Positions 6,562 through 12,194 of a stretch of 18,195 bases of DNA are shown here, one piece after another. The notes under the pieces are model-generated. The model searched no databases. It was not told the origin of the DNA and saw only the letters and a list, made by a program, of their open reading frames with translations. The DNA comes from an uncultured Lachnobacterium sp. (GTDB lineage: Bacteria; Bacillota; Clostridia; Lachnospirales; Lachnospiraceae), in contig CALAST010000063.1 in NCBI GenBank assembly GCA_937889225.1, positions 1-18,195 of the forward strand, written 5' to 3'. Made by a program: the position numbers and the translations under genes. How positions within the stretch are numbered: the first letter of the stretch is position 1; each line of letters begins with the position of its first letter.

Positions 6562-7908
6562 ATGTTTCATTTACCGGAAGATGTAAAGTTTATTATTGAT
6601 AGATTAACAGAATATGGTTATGAAGCCTATGCAGTAGGAGGGTGTGTGCGTGATACCCTCCTTTTCCGTACGCCCGGAGATTGGGACATTACGACTTCCG
6701 CAAAACCGGAGCAGGTAAAAGCGATTTTTTCTCATACGATTGATACAGGCATTGAGCATGGAACGGTAACGGTTATGCGAAATCATGTCGGTTATGAAGT
6801 CACGACATATCGCATTGATGGCGAATATGAAGATGCCAGACATCCGAAAGAAGTAACATTTACCGCAAGTTTGATTGAAGATTTAAAACGCCGTGATTTT
6901 ACGATTAATGCCATGGCTTACAATGACAAGACAGGCTTGGTGGATGAATTTGACGGAAAAGGCGATTTGGAACGAAAAATCATTCGATGTGTCGGCAATC
7001 CAATGGAACGTTTTTCCGAAGATGCCCTTCGTATGCTTCGTGCCGTGCGTTTTGCCGCACAGCTTGGTTTTTCCATAGAAGAAAATACAAAAGAAGCGAT
7101 TCGCAAATTAGCACCAACAATTGCAAAAGTAAGTGCGGAGCGAATTACAACAGAACTGATTAAGATACTTGTTTCCAACCATCCGGAAGAAATAAGAACG
7201 GCTTATGAATTAGGGCTTACTCATATCTTTTTGCCGGAATTTGACACTATGATGGAAACACCCCAAAATACAAAACATCATATGTATACGGTGGGGGAGC
7301 ATACCATTACATCCATGAAGCATATTCCAGCGGACAAAGTGATGAGGCTTTCGATGTTGCTTCACGATATTGCAAAGCCGGAGTGTCATACGGTGGATGA
7401 AAAAGGAAGTCATTTTCACGGACATCCGCAAAAAGGTGTGGAAAAATCCAAAAAGATTATGCGAAGACTGAAATTGGATAATGACACAATTGATAAAGTA
7501 GTAAGAATGGTGCGTTACCATGATGAACGACCTGCACTTTCTCATCCGGCTAAAGTTCGAAAGCTCATTAGTGCCGTAGGGTCGGATTATTTTCCAATGC
7601 TTTTGGCAGTAAAAAAAGCAGATACATTAGCACAAAGCCTTTATTGCAGAGAAGAAAAACTGCATTATATTGATGAATTGGAAGCATTTTATCAAGATGT
7701 AATAGATAATGCCATTTGCGTGCAGAAAAAAGATTTAGCGGTAAACGGAAAAGATTTGATTGAGATGGGGATGAAGCAAGGGAAAGAACTAGGTTATGTA
7801 CTTGAAGAATTATATCAGGCTGTTTTAAACGAACCTCAATTAAACAAGAAAGAAACATTACTAAAACTTGTAAATGTCCGCTTTGCAGCAGACGACTTCA
7901 ATAAATAA
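6562..7908 (+). CDS. cca: CCA tRNA nucleotidyltransferase with HD domain
   Basis: This enzyme adds or repairs the 3' CCA end of tRNAs. The 448-aa protein is a class II nucleotidyltransferase. It shows GGCVRD (26-31), the metal-binding DWD (40-42), the RRDFTINAM motif (110-118) and the EDALRMLRAVRFAAQLGF region (153-170) that contacts the incoming nucleotide and the tRNA. An HD phosphohydrolase-type domain follows, with LLHDIAKPE (HD at 268-269), matching the usual bacterial length of about 440-450 aa. I chose ATG 6562, preceded by GGGAGG four bases upstream. ATG 6550 would put the ribosome site inside the gene, and the longer open frame from 6433 has no ribosome site. A poly(A) polymerase reading is possible but less likely for a sole HD-containing copy. 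Confidence 0.92.
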   Translation: MFHLPEDVKFIIDRLTEYGYEAYAVGGCVRDTLLFRTPGDWDITTSAKPEQVKAIFSHTIDTGIEHGTVTVMRNHVGYEVTTYRIDGEYEDARHPKEVTFTASLIEDLKRRDFTINAMAYNDKTGLVDEFDGKGDLERKIIRCVGNPMERFSEDALRMLRAVRFAAQLGFSIEENTKEAIRKLAPTIAKVSAERITTELIKILVSNHPEEIRTAYELGLTHIFLPEFDTMMETPQNTKHHMYTVGEHTITSMKHIPADKVMRLSMLLHDIAKPECHTVDEKGSHFHGHPQKGVEKSKKIMRRLKLDNDTIDKVVRMVRYHDERPALSHPAKVRKLISAVGSDYFPMLLAVKKADTLAQSLYCREEKLHYIDELEAFYQDVIDNAICVQKKDLAVNGKDLIEMGMKQGKELGYVLEELYQAVLNEPQLNKKETLLKLVNVRFAADDFNK

Positions 7909-7991
7909 GAAATGTTTAACCATAAAGGTTTATTTTATTTTTTATATGTTCATGCAGATGAAACAGAAATCGAAAAGTTAATAAAACAAGC

Positions 7992-8020
7992 GAATAAGTT
8001 GTTATCCCCTTTCATATGAT
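7992..8020 (+). promoter_or_regulatory. Candidate mother-cell sporulation promoter (sigma-E-like) for the CotS-like gene
   Basis: GAATAAG (7992-7998) and CATATGAT (8013-8020) are 14 bp apart. The -10 matches six of eight bases of the sigma-E-type CATACAAT, and the -35 is AT-rich as expected. Transcription would start near 8027, downstream of the hairpin's 5' arm. This is inference from loose consensus matches. Confidence 0.3.
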
Positions 8021-8055
8021 AAACAGATAGTGAATCATATGGAGGGGATTTTTTT
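8004..8055 (+). terminator. Terminator whose 3' arm carries the next gene's ribosome binding site
   Basis: ATCCCCT plus CATATGAT (8004-8020) pairs with ATCATATG plus AGGGGAT (8034-8049). The stem is about 16 bp with one bulged T, the loop is 13 nt, and Ts run through 8055. The GGAGGGG ribosome site (8041-8047) lies in the 3' arm, and the T-tract runs into the TTG start codon at 8054. It most likely terminates cca read-through. Confidence 0.8.
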
Positions 8056-9031
8056 GTATAATCAGACAGAGACGATTTTAGAACAGTATGAGATAGAGAT
8101 AAATCAGCTGATAAAAGGGAGAGGGGCATATATTTGTGACACACCAGACGGGAAAAAAATGCTAATGCCATTTCAAGGCTCGAAAGAGAGAGGGGCTTTT
8201 TTGAAAGAGTTTTTGGAAAATCTAAATAAAAAAGGTTTTTTGGCAGAACAGATTACGTTAAATAAAGATGGAGAAGCAGTTACGGAGGATGAGGCAACCG
8301 GGGAACGCTTTATCTTAAAGGATTACTATGAAGGAGTGGAAATGAAGACGACTTCATTAGAAGAAATGAAACAGGCAGTAAAACTGTTAGCTTCGTTTCA
8401 TAAATATGCACAGCAGATAGCAGCACAGATGGGAGAAATTAACGTAAAGAAAGTCCCCCTTTATGATGTTAAGAACCGCCATTATAAGGAACTGATAAAG
8501 GTAAAAAACCATATTCGTACGAAACGCAAGAAGAATGAATTTGAACGCATTTACATGGAGAATTACAACAATATGCTGATAGGAGCAAAAAAATCCATTG
8601 ATATGTTGGCAGGACAGGAAGATGCAAGTAAAACGGATATTTTTTGTCATGGGGATTTCAATCAGCATAATGTAATTTTTGATGGACAAAACTGGCGTAT
8701 GATTCATTTTGAATCCCTAGTTTTAAGCAATTCTATGGGAGATTTGGCAAATTTTGTACGAAAGATGCTTGAAAAAAATAACTGGGATAAAGAATTAGGC
8801 GAACAGCTAATAAAGACATATGATGCAGAAAGAAAAATCAGCAAAGCAGAATATGAAACATTGTATGGACTTTTTTTATTTCCGGAAAAATTGTGGAAAG
8901 TGACAAACCATTATATGGGTTCGCATAAAGCATGGATATCAGGGAGGGATATCGAAAAGCTAAAAAAAGTTATTGAACAGGAAACACAAAAAGCAAAATT
9001 TATGGAAAAGCTGTTTTCATTTTTTTCGTAA
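8054..9031 (+). CDS. CotS-family spore coat protein (kinase-fold)
   Basis: The 325-aa protein resembles the CotS/YsxE/YutH family, which has an aminoglycoside-phosphotransferase/choline-kinase fold and is linked to the spore coat. The N-terminal pattern ILEQYEIEINQLIKGRGAYICDTPDGKKML fits, as does the middle FILKDYYEGVEM. The phosphotransferase-like segment CHGDFNQHNVIF (about 196-207) holds the HxDxxxxN arrangement of the catalytic loop, followed by IHFESLVLSNSMGDLANFVRKMLEK, where the usual DxD-type metal motif is altered (HFE). It is therefore probably a structural or degenerate kinase. I chose TTG 8054 with GGAGGGG six bases upstream; GTG 8030 and ATG 8039 would lie inside or before the ribosome site. 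Expression during sporulation is expected from the family, and a sigma-E-like promoter is possible upstream. Confidence 0.82.
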   Translation: MYNQTETILEQYEIEINQLIKGRGAYICDTPDGKKMLMPFQGSKERGAFLKEFLENLNKKGFLAEQITLNKDGEAVTEDEATGERFILKDYYEGVEMKTTSLEEMKQAVKLLASFHKYAQQIAAQMGEINVKKVPLYDVKNRHYKELIKVKNHIRTKRKKNEFERIYMENYNNMLIGAKKSIDMLAGQEDASKTDIFCHGDFNQHNVIFDGQNWRMIHFESLVLSNSMGDLANFVRKMLEKNNWDKELGEQLIKTYDAERKISKAEYETLYGLFLFPEKLWKVTNHYMGSHKAWISGRDIEKLKKVIEQETQKAKFMEKLFSFFS

Positions 9032-9042
9032 TCATGTATACT
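9014..9042 (+). promoter_or_regulatory. Candidate promoter upstream of the PEGA lipoprotein gene
   Basis: TTTTCA (9014-9019) is followed after 17 bp by TATACT (9037-9042). The -35 lies in the last codons of the CotS-like gene. It would give a leader of about 145 nt; that leader contains no ORF or strong hairpin that I can see. Confidence 0.4.
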
Positions 9043-9193
9043 TTATCTGTAAGTGTTTTGAAGAGAATGTTACGAATTAAAAAAGTTTTGAAAGGAAAAG
9101 TGGAAGGTTCCTCATAATGAAAGAAAAATGCTAAAAATTTAGTTTTGTAGTGCTGTTTTTATGTATAGAGGAATTTCATAGCCTAAAAATTTT

Positions 9194-10330
9194 ATGAAGG
9201 ATAAGAACAAAAGAAGCATTTTATATTTGTTTGCCATTTTGTGTGCAGTTCTTTGTTTATGGGGCTGTACATCTGTACCAAAAGAGAAAAAGGAAAGTCA
9301 AAAAGAGCAGGTGCAGCATGAAGGGGAGAAAGAAAAGCAGTATTTAATTTTAGAGCATGATGCCGAAAATCAGATACTAAAAGTATATTCTTATGAAGAT
9401 AGCGATGAATACAGCTATACATATGCCATGTCAACCTTATTTAAGGATAAGTATGATGACATAACAACAAGTGGAGATTTTTCCGTAGGAAAAGTGATTA
9501 CGTTAGGAAAACAAGATAGCCTGGGATATTTGTTAGAAGTGAAGATAAGTCCTGAGGTTTGGAGTTATGAAAATATTAGCCGTTTTTCCATAGATGAGGA
9601 AAAAGGCGTATTTACAATTGCAGATACGAAATATGCCATTACAAATCAAACGATGGTATTTTCAAATGGAGAAAGAATCGCATGGGCGGATGTCTCAGAA
9701 AATGATACATTGACAGTCATTGGTGAGGAAAAAAAAGTCTTATCTGTTATGGTAACGAAAGGGCAGGGAACGCTTGCTCTTACAAATACGGAATTATTTG
9801 AGGAAAGCTTTATACAGCTAAATACGAATATTTTTGCTATTATTACAGAAAATATGGAAATGGAGCTTCCGGAAGGTAATTATACGTTAAAAGTAGCAAA
9901 TGACGGATGGGGAGGAAGCTGTGAAATTGAAATTTTGCGTGGTGAGACAACAACCGTGGATTTGGATACTTTGAAAGGCGAAGGTTATAAAAAAGGACTT
10001 ATTACATTTGAAACAGATACGGAAGGCGTAACAATTAAGATTGATGGCAAAACCATTGATATTTCCGAGCCGGTAGAACTTACCTATGGTATTCATTCGA
10101 TTGTGGTAGAGGCAGAAGGGTATACTGCGTGGGAGAAATACTTAAATGTCAATTCCAAAGAGGCTACGATAGAGATTGAATTGGAAGAAGACGAGGAAGA
10201 AGAAACGGAGGAATCCGAAGAAACAGAACAAGATTCTGAGGATACACAAGAAAGCACTGAAGATTCGGAAGAAGTATTGGAAGAACTGTTAAGTGAGCTT
10301 TTGCAGAGCAATATTATAACTGGAAATTGA
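9194..10330 (+). CDS. PEGA-domain lipoprotein with acidic C-terminal tail
   Basis: The 378-aa protein begins with a lipoprotein signal peptide: a basic start (MKDKNKR), a hydrophobic core, and the lipobox LWGC with the lipidated cysteine at C25 (tryptophan at -2 is unusual). A polar linker follows, then a beta-rich region (about 50-200). Next come a degenerate PEGA-like unit (about 211-262, with ELPEGNYTLKVANDG) and a clear PEGA domain (about 266-330: KGLITFETDTEGVTIKIDG, then YGIHSIVVEAEGYTAWEKY). Residues from about 331 to 360 are almost entirely E, D, S and T, and the chain ends in a short hydrophobic stretch. PEGA domains are beta-sandwich surface modules; the specific role is unknown. 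The only in-frame start, ATG 9194, has almost no ribosome site. Its position behind a coat gene and before HU suggests an independent unit. Confidence 0.8.
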   Translation: MKDKNKRSILYLFAILCAVLCLWGCTSVPKEKKESQKEQVQHEGEKEKQYLILEHDAENQILKVYSYEDSDEYSYTYAMSTLFKDKYDDITTSGDFSVGKVITLGKQDSLGYLLEVKISPEVWSYENISRFSIDEEKGVFTIADTKYAITNQTMVFSNGERIAWADVSENDTLTVIGEEKKVLSVMVTKGQGTLALTNTELFEESFIQLNTNIFAIITENMEMELPEGNYTLKVANDGWGGSCEIEILRGETTTVDLDTLKGEGYKKGLITFETDTEGVTIKIDGKTIDISEPVELTYGIHSIVVEAEGYTAWEKYLNVNSKEATIEIELEEDEEEETEESEETEQDSEDTQESTEDSEEVLEELLSELLQSNIITGN

Positions 10331-10346
10331 ACATAGCACGTTTTCC

Positions 10347-10375
10347 TTGACAAATATAACAAAAAACAGTATATA
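10347..10375 (+). promoter_or_regulatory. Strong sigma-A promoter in the HU upstream region
   Basis: A perfect TTGACA (10347-10352), a 17-bp spacer and TATATA (10370-10375) make one of the best promoters in the window. Transcription would start near 10382, about 365 nt before HU. Confidence 0.7.
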
Positions 10376-10381
10376 TATGTA

Positions 10382-10476
10382 GGTGGGTAATTCAAACGCA
10401 GAACAAGCAACGAATGCGGATTGTGAGTGTCTGCTTTACGGATTCACTTGGATTACGCATATACAAATTTTTTGGT
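10382..10476 (+). ncRNA. Candidate short structured RNA or outer HU leader
   Basis: From the predicted start, ATGCG (10414-10418)/CGCAT (10456-10460) and GTGAGT (10423-10428)/ATTCAC (10442-10447) build a two-part stem-loop. The hairpin loop segment TCTGC (10430-10434) can pair with upstream GCAGA (10398-10402) as a pseudoknot. Six Ts follow after seven bases, a weak terminator context. It could be a separate RNA of about 95 nt or the first part of a long HU leader. No family recognised. Confidence 0.4.
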
Positions 10477-10477
10477 T

Positions 10478-10506
10478 TTGACACAAATTCAACGTATTTT
10501 TATTGT
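10478..10506 (+). promoter_or_regulatory. Second sigma-A promoter for HU
   Basis: A perfect TTGACA (10478-10483) is followed after 17 bp by TATTGT (10501-10506). Transcription would start near 10513, giving a leader of about 230 nt. Confidence 0.6.
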
Positions 10507-10585
10507 TGAAGTGTAACTTTGCAGTAAAATGAAATAAAGGATATTTAATATCTTTTATTAAATATTCTACATTTGCTTCTTATAA

Positions 10586-10705
10586 GGCAGGCATTACGAC
10601 CAAGAGATGGTAAGTCCGTTGCTCTGTGAATGCCAACCAAGAAACCATTACTACCAATCAAGGTAGAAAAGTGTGCTATCCTAATAAATATAGTTGTACA
10701 CTTTT
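10586..10705 (+). promoter_or_regulatory. Structured 5' leader of the HU gene
   Basis: Stem I is GGCATT (10590-10595)/AATGCC (10629-10634), with inner AGAG/CTCT pairs. Stem II is CTACC (10651-10655)/GGTAG (10662-10666). Directly stacked on it is stem III, AAAAGTGT (10667-10674)/ACACTTTT (10698-10705). Loop I ATGGT (10607-10611) can pair with ACCAT (10644-10648) as a pseudoknot. The ribosome site lies further downstream and is not sequestered in this fold. I know of no named leader with this layout. Confidence 0.45.
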
Positions 10706-10745
10706 GAGTATATATAATTACATTTTTAAAAGGAGAATATTTGAT

Positions 10746-11018
10746 ATGAACAAGACAGAATTAGTTGCAGCTATGGCAGAAAAAGCAGGTCTTTCTAAAA
10801 AAGATGCTGAAGCAGCTTTAAAAGCTTTTACAGAAGTTGTTGCAGATGAATTAAAGAATGGTGGAAAAGTACAGTTAGTAGGATTTGGTACTTTTGAAGT
10901 TTCCGAAAGAGCAGAAAGAATCGGAAGAAACCCACAGACAGGTGAAGAAATGATTATTGCAGCTTCTAAAGCTCCAAAGTTTAAAGCAGGAAAAGCTTTA
11001 AAAGATTCTATAAACTAA
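10746..11018 (+). CDS. hup: DNA-binding protein HU
   Basis: This small nucleoid protein of 90 aa binds and bends DNA as a dimer. It has the typical MNKTELVAAMAEKAGLSKKDAEAALKAF helical N-terminus, the VGFGTFEV core (about 45-52), the arm sequence AERIGRNPQTGEEMIIAASKAPKFKAGKALKD with the RNPQTG tip whose proline intercalates DNA, and a normal end. I chose ATG 10746, preceded by AAAGGAG. An earlier in-frame GTG at 10626 would add 40 residues translated from the structured leader and is rejected. Two promoters and a long leader precede it. The S4-domain gene rqcP follows after 6 bp, so the two are likely co-transcribed. Confidence 0.96.
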   Translation: MNKTELVAAMAEKAGLSKKDAEAALKAFTEVVADELKNGGKVQLVGFGTFEVSERAERIGRNPQTGEEMIIAASKAPKFKAGKALKDSIN

Positions 11019-11024
11019 TTAATT

Positions 11025-11267
11025 ATGAGATTAGATAAATTTTTAAAGGTGTCACGTATTATTAAAAGAAGAACCGTTGCAAATGAAGCCTGCGATGCAG
11101 GTCGTGTTATGGTAAATGATAAGCCGGCAAAAGCTTCTGTAAATGTAAAAGTCGGAGATATTATCGAAATTGCATTTGGACAAAAAACCGTAAAAGTAAG
11201 AGTTCTTGCTATTGCAGACACCACAAAAAAAGAAGAAGCAAAAGAATTATTTGAATATGTATCATAA
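11025..11267 (+). CDS. rqcP: S4-domain RNA-binding protein RqcP (YabO/HslR-type)
   Basis: The 80-aa protein is essentially one S4 RNA-binding domain: MRLDKFLKVSRIIKRRTVANEACDAGRVMVNDKPAKASVNVKVGDIIEI. In Bacillus subtilis the homologue RqcP (YabO) works with RqcH on stalled 50S subunits in ribosome-associated quality control, helping poly-alanine tailing of the nascent chain. The length and the neighbourhood before yabP and divIC match the Bacillus and clostridial order. The start at ATG 11025 lies 6 bp after the HU stop and has no clear ribosome site of its own, so translation probably depends on coupling to HU. Confidence 0.93.
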   Translation: MRLDKFLKVSRIIKRRTVANEACDAGRVMVNDKPAKASVNVKVGDIIEIAFGQKTVKVRVLAIADTTKKEEAKELFEYVS

Positions 11268-11290
11268 ATACCGAGACCTCCTAATATAGT
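11262..11290 (+). promoter_or_regulatory. Candidate sigma-E-like promoter for yabP
   Basis: TCATAAAT (11262-11269) and AATATAGT (11283-11290) are 13 bp apart and loosely fit a sigma-E-type promoter. yabP in Bacillus is under mother-cell control, which makes this plausible. Start would be near 11297, inside the hairpin loop. Confidence 0.25.
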
Positions 11291-11309
11291 AAATGTATAG
11301 GAGGTTTTT
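11275..11309 (+). terminator. Terminator-like hairpin containing the yabP ribosome binding site
   Basis: ACCTCCTA pairs with TAGGAGGT across a loop of about 14-18 nt, followed by a run of five Ts. The 3' arm GGAGG (11300-11304) is also the Shine-Dalgarno of yabP, whose ATG is at 11312. It probably terminates HU-rqcP transcripts and would hide the ribosome site in any read-through RNA. Confidence 0.7.
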
Positions 11310-11311
11310 GT

Positions 11312-11599
11312 ATGGAAGAAAAGATGATAAATAAATCCCATAAAGTGGTCATGACAAATCGAAAGGTAGGTTCTTTTACCGGAATTATTGATGTAATCTC
11401 GTTTGACGTGGCAGAAATTTTATTGGAGACAGAACTGGGAATGCTTCATGTGAAAGGAAAAGATTTGCATGTGAACCGACTGAATCTGGATAAGGGGGAA
11501 GTAGATATTGAAGGGATGATAGAAGGATTTTCCTACTCCCAGATTCCGGCAGTTACAAAAAATAAAGAGGGTATTTTTGGAAAAGTATTCGCCAGATAA
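11312..11599 (+). CDS. yabP: Sporulation protein YabP
   Basis: This 95-aa YabP/YqfC-family protein contains the family pattern HKVVMTNRKVGSFTGIIDVISFDVAEILLETELGMLHVKGKDLHVNRLNLDKGEVDIEG, followed by a basic tail. In Bacillus subtilis yabP is expressed in the mother cell and YabP/YabQ act in spore cortex or coat formation. The protein has no membrane segment. The start at ATG 11312 has a strong GGAGG seven bases upstream, inside a terminator-like hairpin. Its usual partner yabQ does not follow; the next gene is divIC after 184 bp. Confidence 0.92.
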   Translation: MEEKMINKSHKVVMTNRKVGSFTGIIDVISFDVAEILLETELGMLHVKGKDLHVNRLNLDKGEVDIEGMIEGFSYSQIPAVTKNKEGIFGKVFAR

Positions 11600-11607
11600 T
11601 TTTTTAG

Positions 11608-11636
11608 TTGAAATTGTTAAGAAAAGAAGTTACAAT
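11608..11636 (+). promoter_or_regulatory. Sigma-A promoter for divIC
   Basis: TTGAAA (11608-11613), a 17-bp spacer and TACAAT (11631-11636) form a good match. Transcription would start near 11643, leaving a leader of about 140 nt. It separates vegetatively needed divIC from the sporulation gene yabP. Confidence 0.65.
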
Positions 11637-11666
11637 ATATTGAAAGATATGAAGTATACAGAAAGG

Positions 11667-11756
11667 CTTGTTGCTGGAACATGATGGAGTCGTATTTGAA
11701 CGCTTTATATTTGTGAAAGAAATTTGCAAGCAACAAATACAAGACTCAATGATATG
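11667..11756 (+). promoter_or_regulatory. Structured divIC leader with alternative pairings
   Basis: GAGTCGTATTTG (11687-11698) pairs with CAAATAC (11734-11740) and GACTC (11743-11747), making 12 bp with a 2-nt bulge. ACAT/ATGT may extend it outward. A competing helix, TTGTTGC (11668-11674)/GCAACAA (11730-11736), shares bases with the first. No ORF longer than about 25 codons lies here, and I see no yabQ remnant. Confidence 0.45.
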
Positions 11757-11783
11757 TGATAGTAATATTAAGAGGGTACTTAC

Positions 11784-12080
11784 ATGAAAAATGGGAAACG
11801 AAAAAAAAGACATGACCCGGGAACCATAAGTATTATTGTTATCGTACTTATCTTCTTAAGTGTTATGTCAGTTCAAATTTACAGGCTAAAAGAAAAGGAT
11901 GCAATCTATGCACAGCGTGAACAGAATCTCGAAGAACAGATTGCACAAGAATCAGAAAGAGAAAAAGAATTGGAAGAATTGGATTTATATACAAAATCCG
12001 TGGAATACATAAAAGATATGGCAAACAAGTTGGGACTTGTGTTCGAAAATGAGATTATTTTTAAGGAAAGCGGCGAATAA
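11784..12080 (+). CDS. divIC: Septum formation initiator family protein (DivIC/FtsB-like)
   Basis: The 98-aa bitopic membrane protein has a basic cytoplasmic start (MKNGKRKKRHDPG), one transmembrane helix (about 15-34, TISIIVIVLIFLSVMSVQIY), then an extracellular coiled coil (about 35-68, rich in K, E and Q) and a short C-terminal domain with SVEYIKDMANKLGLVFENEIIF. Family members form a complex with DivIB/FtsQ and FtsL at the division site. Its place between yabP and spoIIE matches the conserved order. The start at ATG 11784 is preceded by AGAGGG. Its last codons form the 5' arm of the following terminator. Confidence 0.88.
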   Translation: MKNGKRKKRHDPGTISIIVIVLIFLSVMSVQIYRLKEKDAIYAQREQNLEEQIAQESEREKELEELDLYTKSVEYIKDMANKLGLVFENEIIFKESGE

Positions 12081-12101
12081 AAAGATTTCGCCGCTTTTTT
12101 T
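12067..12101 (+). terminator. Intrinsic terminator after divIC
   Basis: AAAGCGGCGAA (12067-12077) pairs perfectly with TTCGCCGCTTT (12087-12097) over 11 bp, followed by a T-run to 12101. The 5' arm includes the last codons of divIC. It insulates spoIIE from upstream transcription. Confidence 0.93.
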
Positions 12102-12166
12102 GACGAAAAGATGGCAAAAAACTACATGAGATTTTGACAAAGTATTTAAGGCAAGACCTCTATAAT
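12101..12166 (+). promoter_or_regulatory. spoIIE promoter of the Spo0A-activated, long-spacer type
   Basis: TTGACA (12134-12139) and TATAAT (12161-12166) are both perfect but 21 bp apart, too far for ordinary sigma-A promoters. This spacing is the known hallmark of Bacillus spoIIE and spoIIG promoters, which need phosphorylated Spo0A. Heptamers resembling the 0A box (TGNCGAA) lie on the same strand: TGACGAA at 12101 (perfect), TGGCAAA at 12112 and TGACAAA at 12135 (one mismatch each). They are 11 and 23 bp apart, close to whole helical turns, and the last overlaps the -35. Confidence 0.8.
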
Positions 12167-12194
12167 TGCAGGAAAATGGATTTGGAGGTTAAAA

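Noticed and set aside
10626..10745. Forty-residue N-terminal extension of HU from GTG 10626
   Set aside because: HU proteins start at MNKTELV; the extension is encoded by the structured leader and ATG 10746 has a strong ribosome site.
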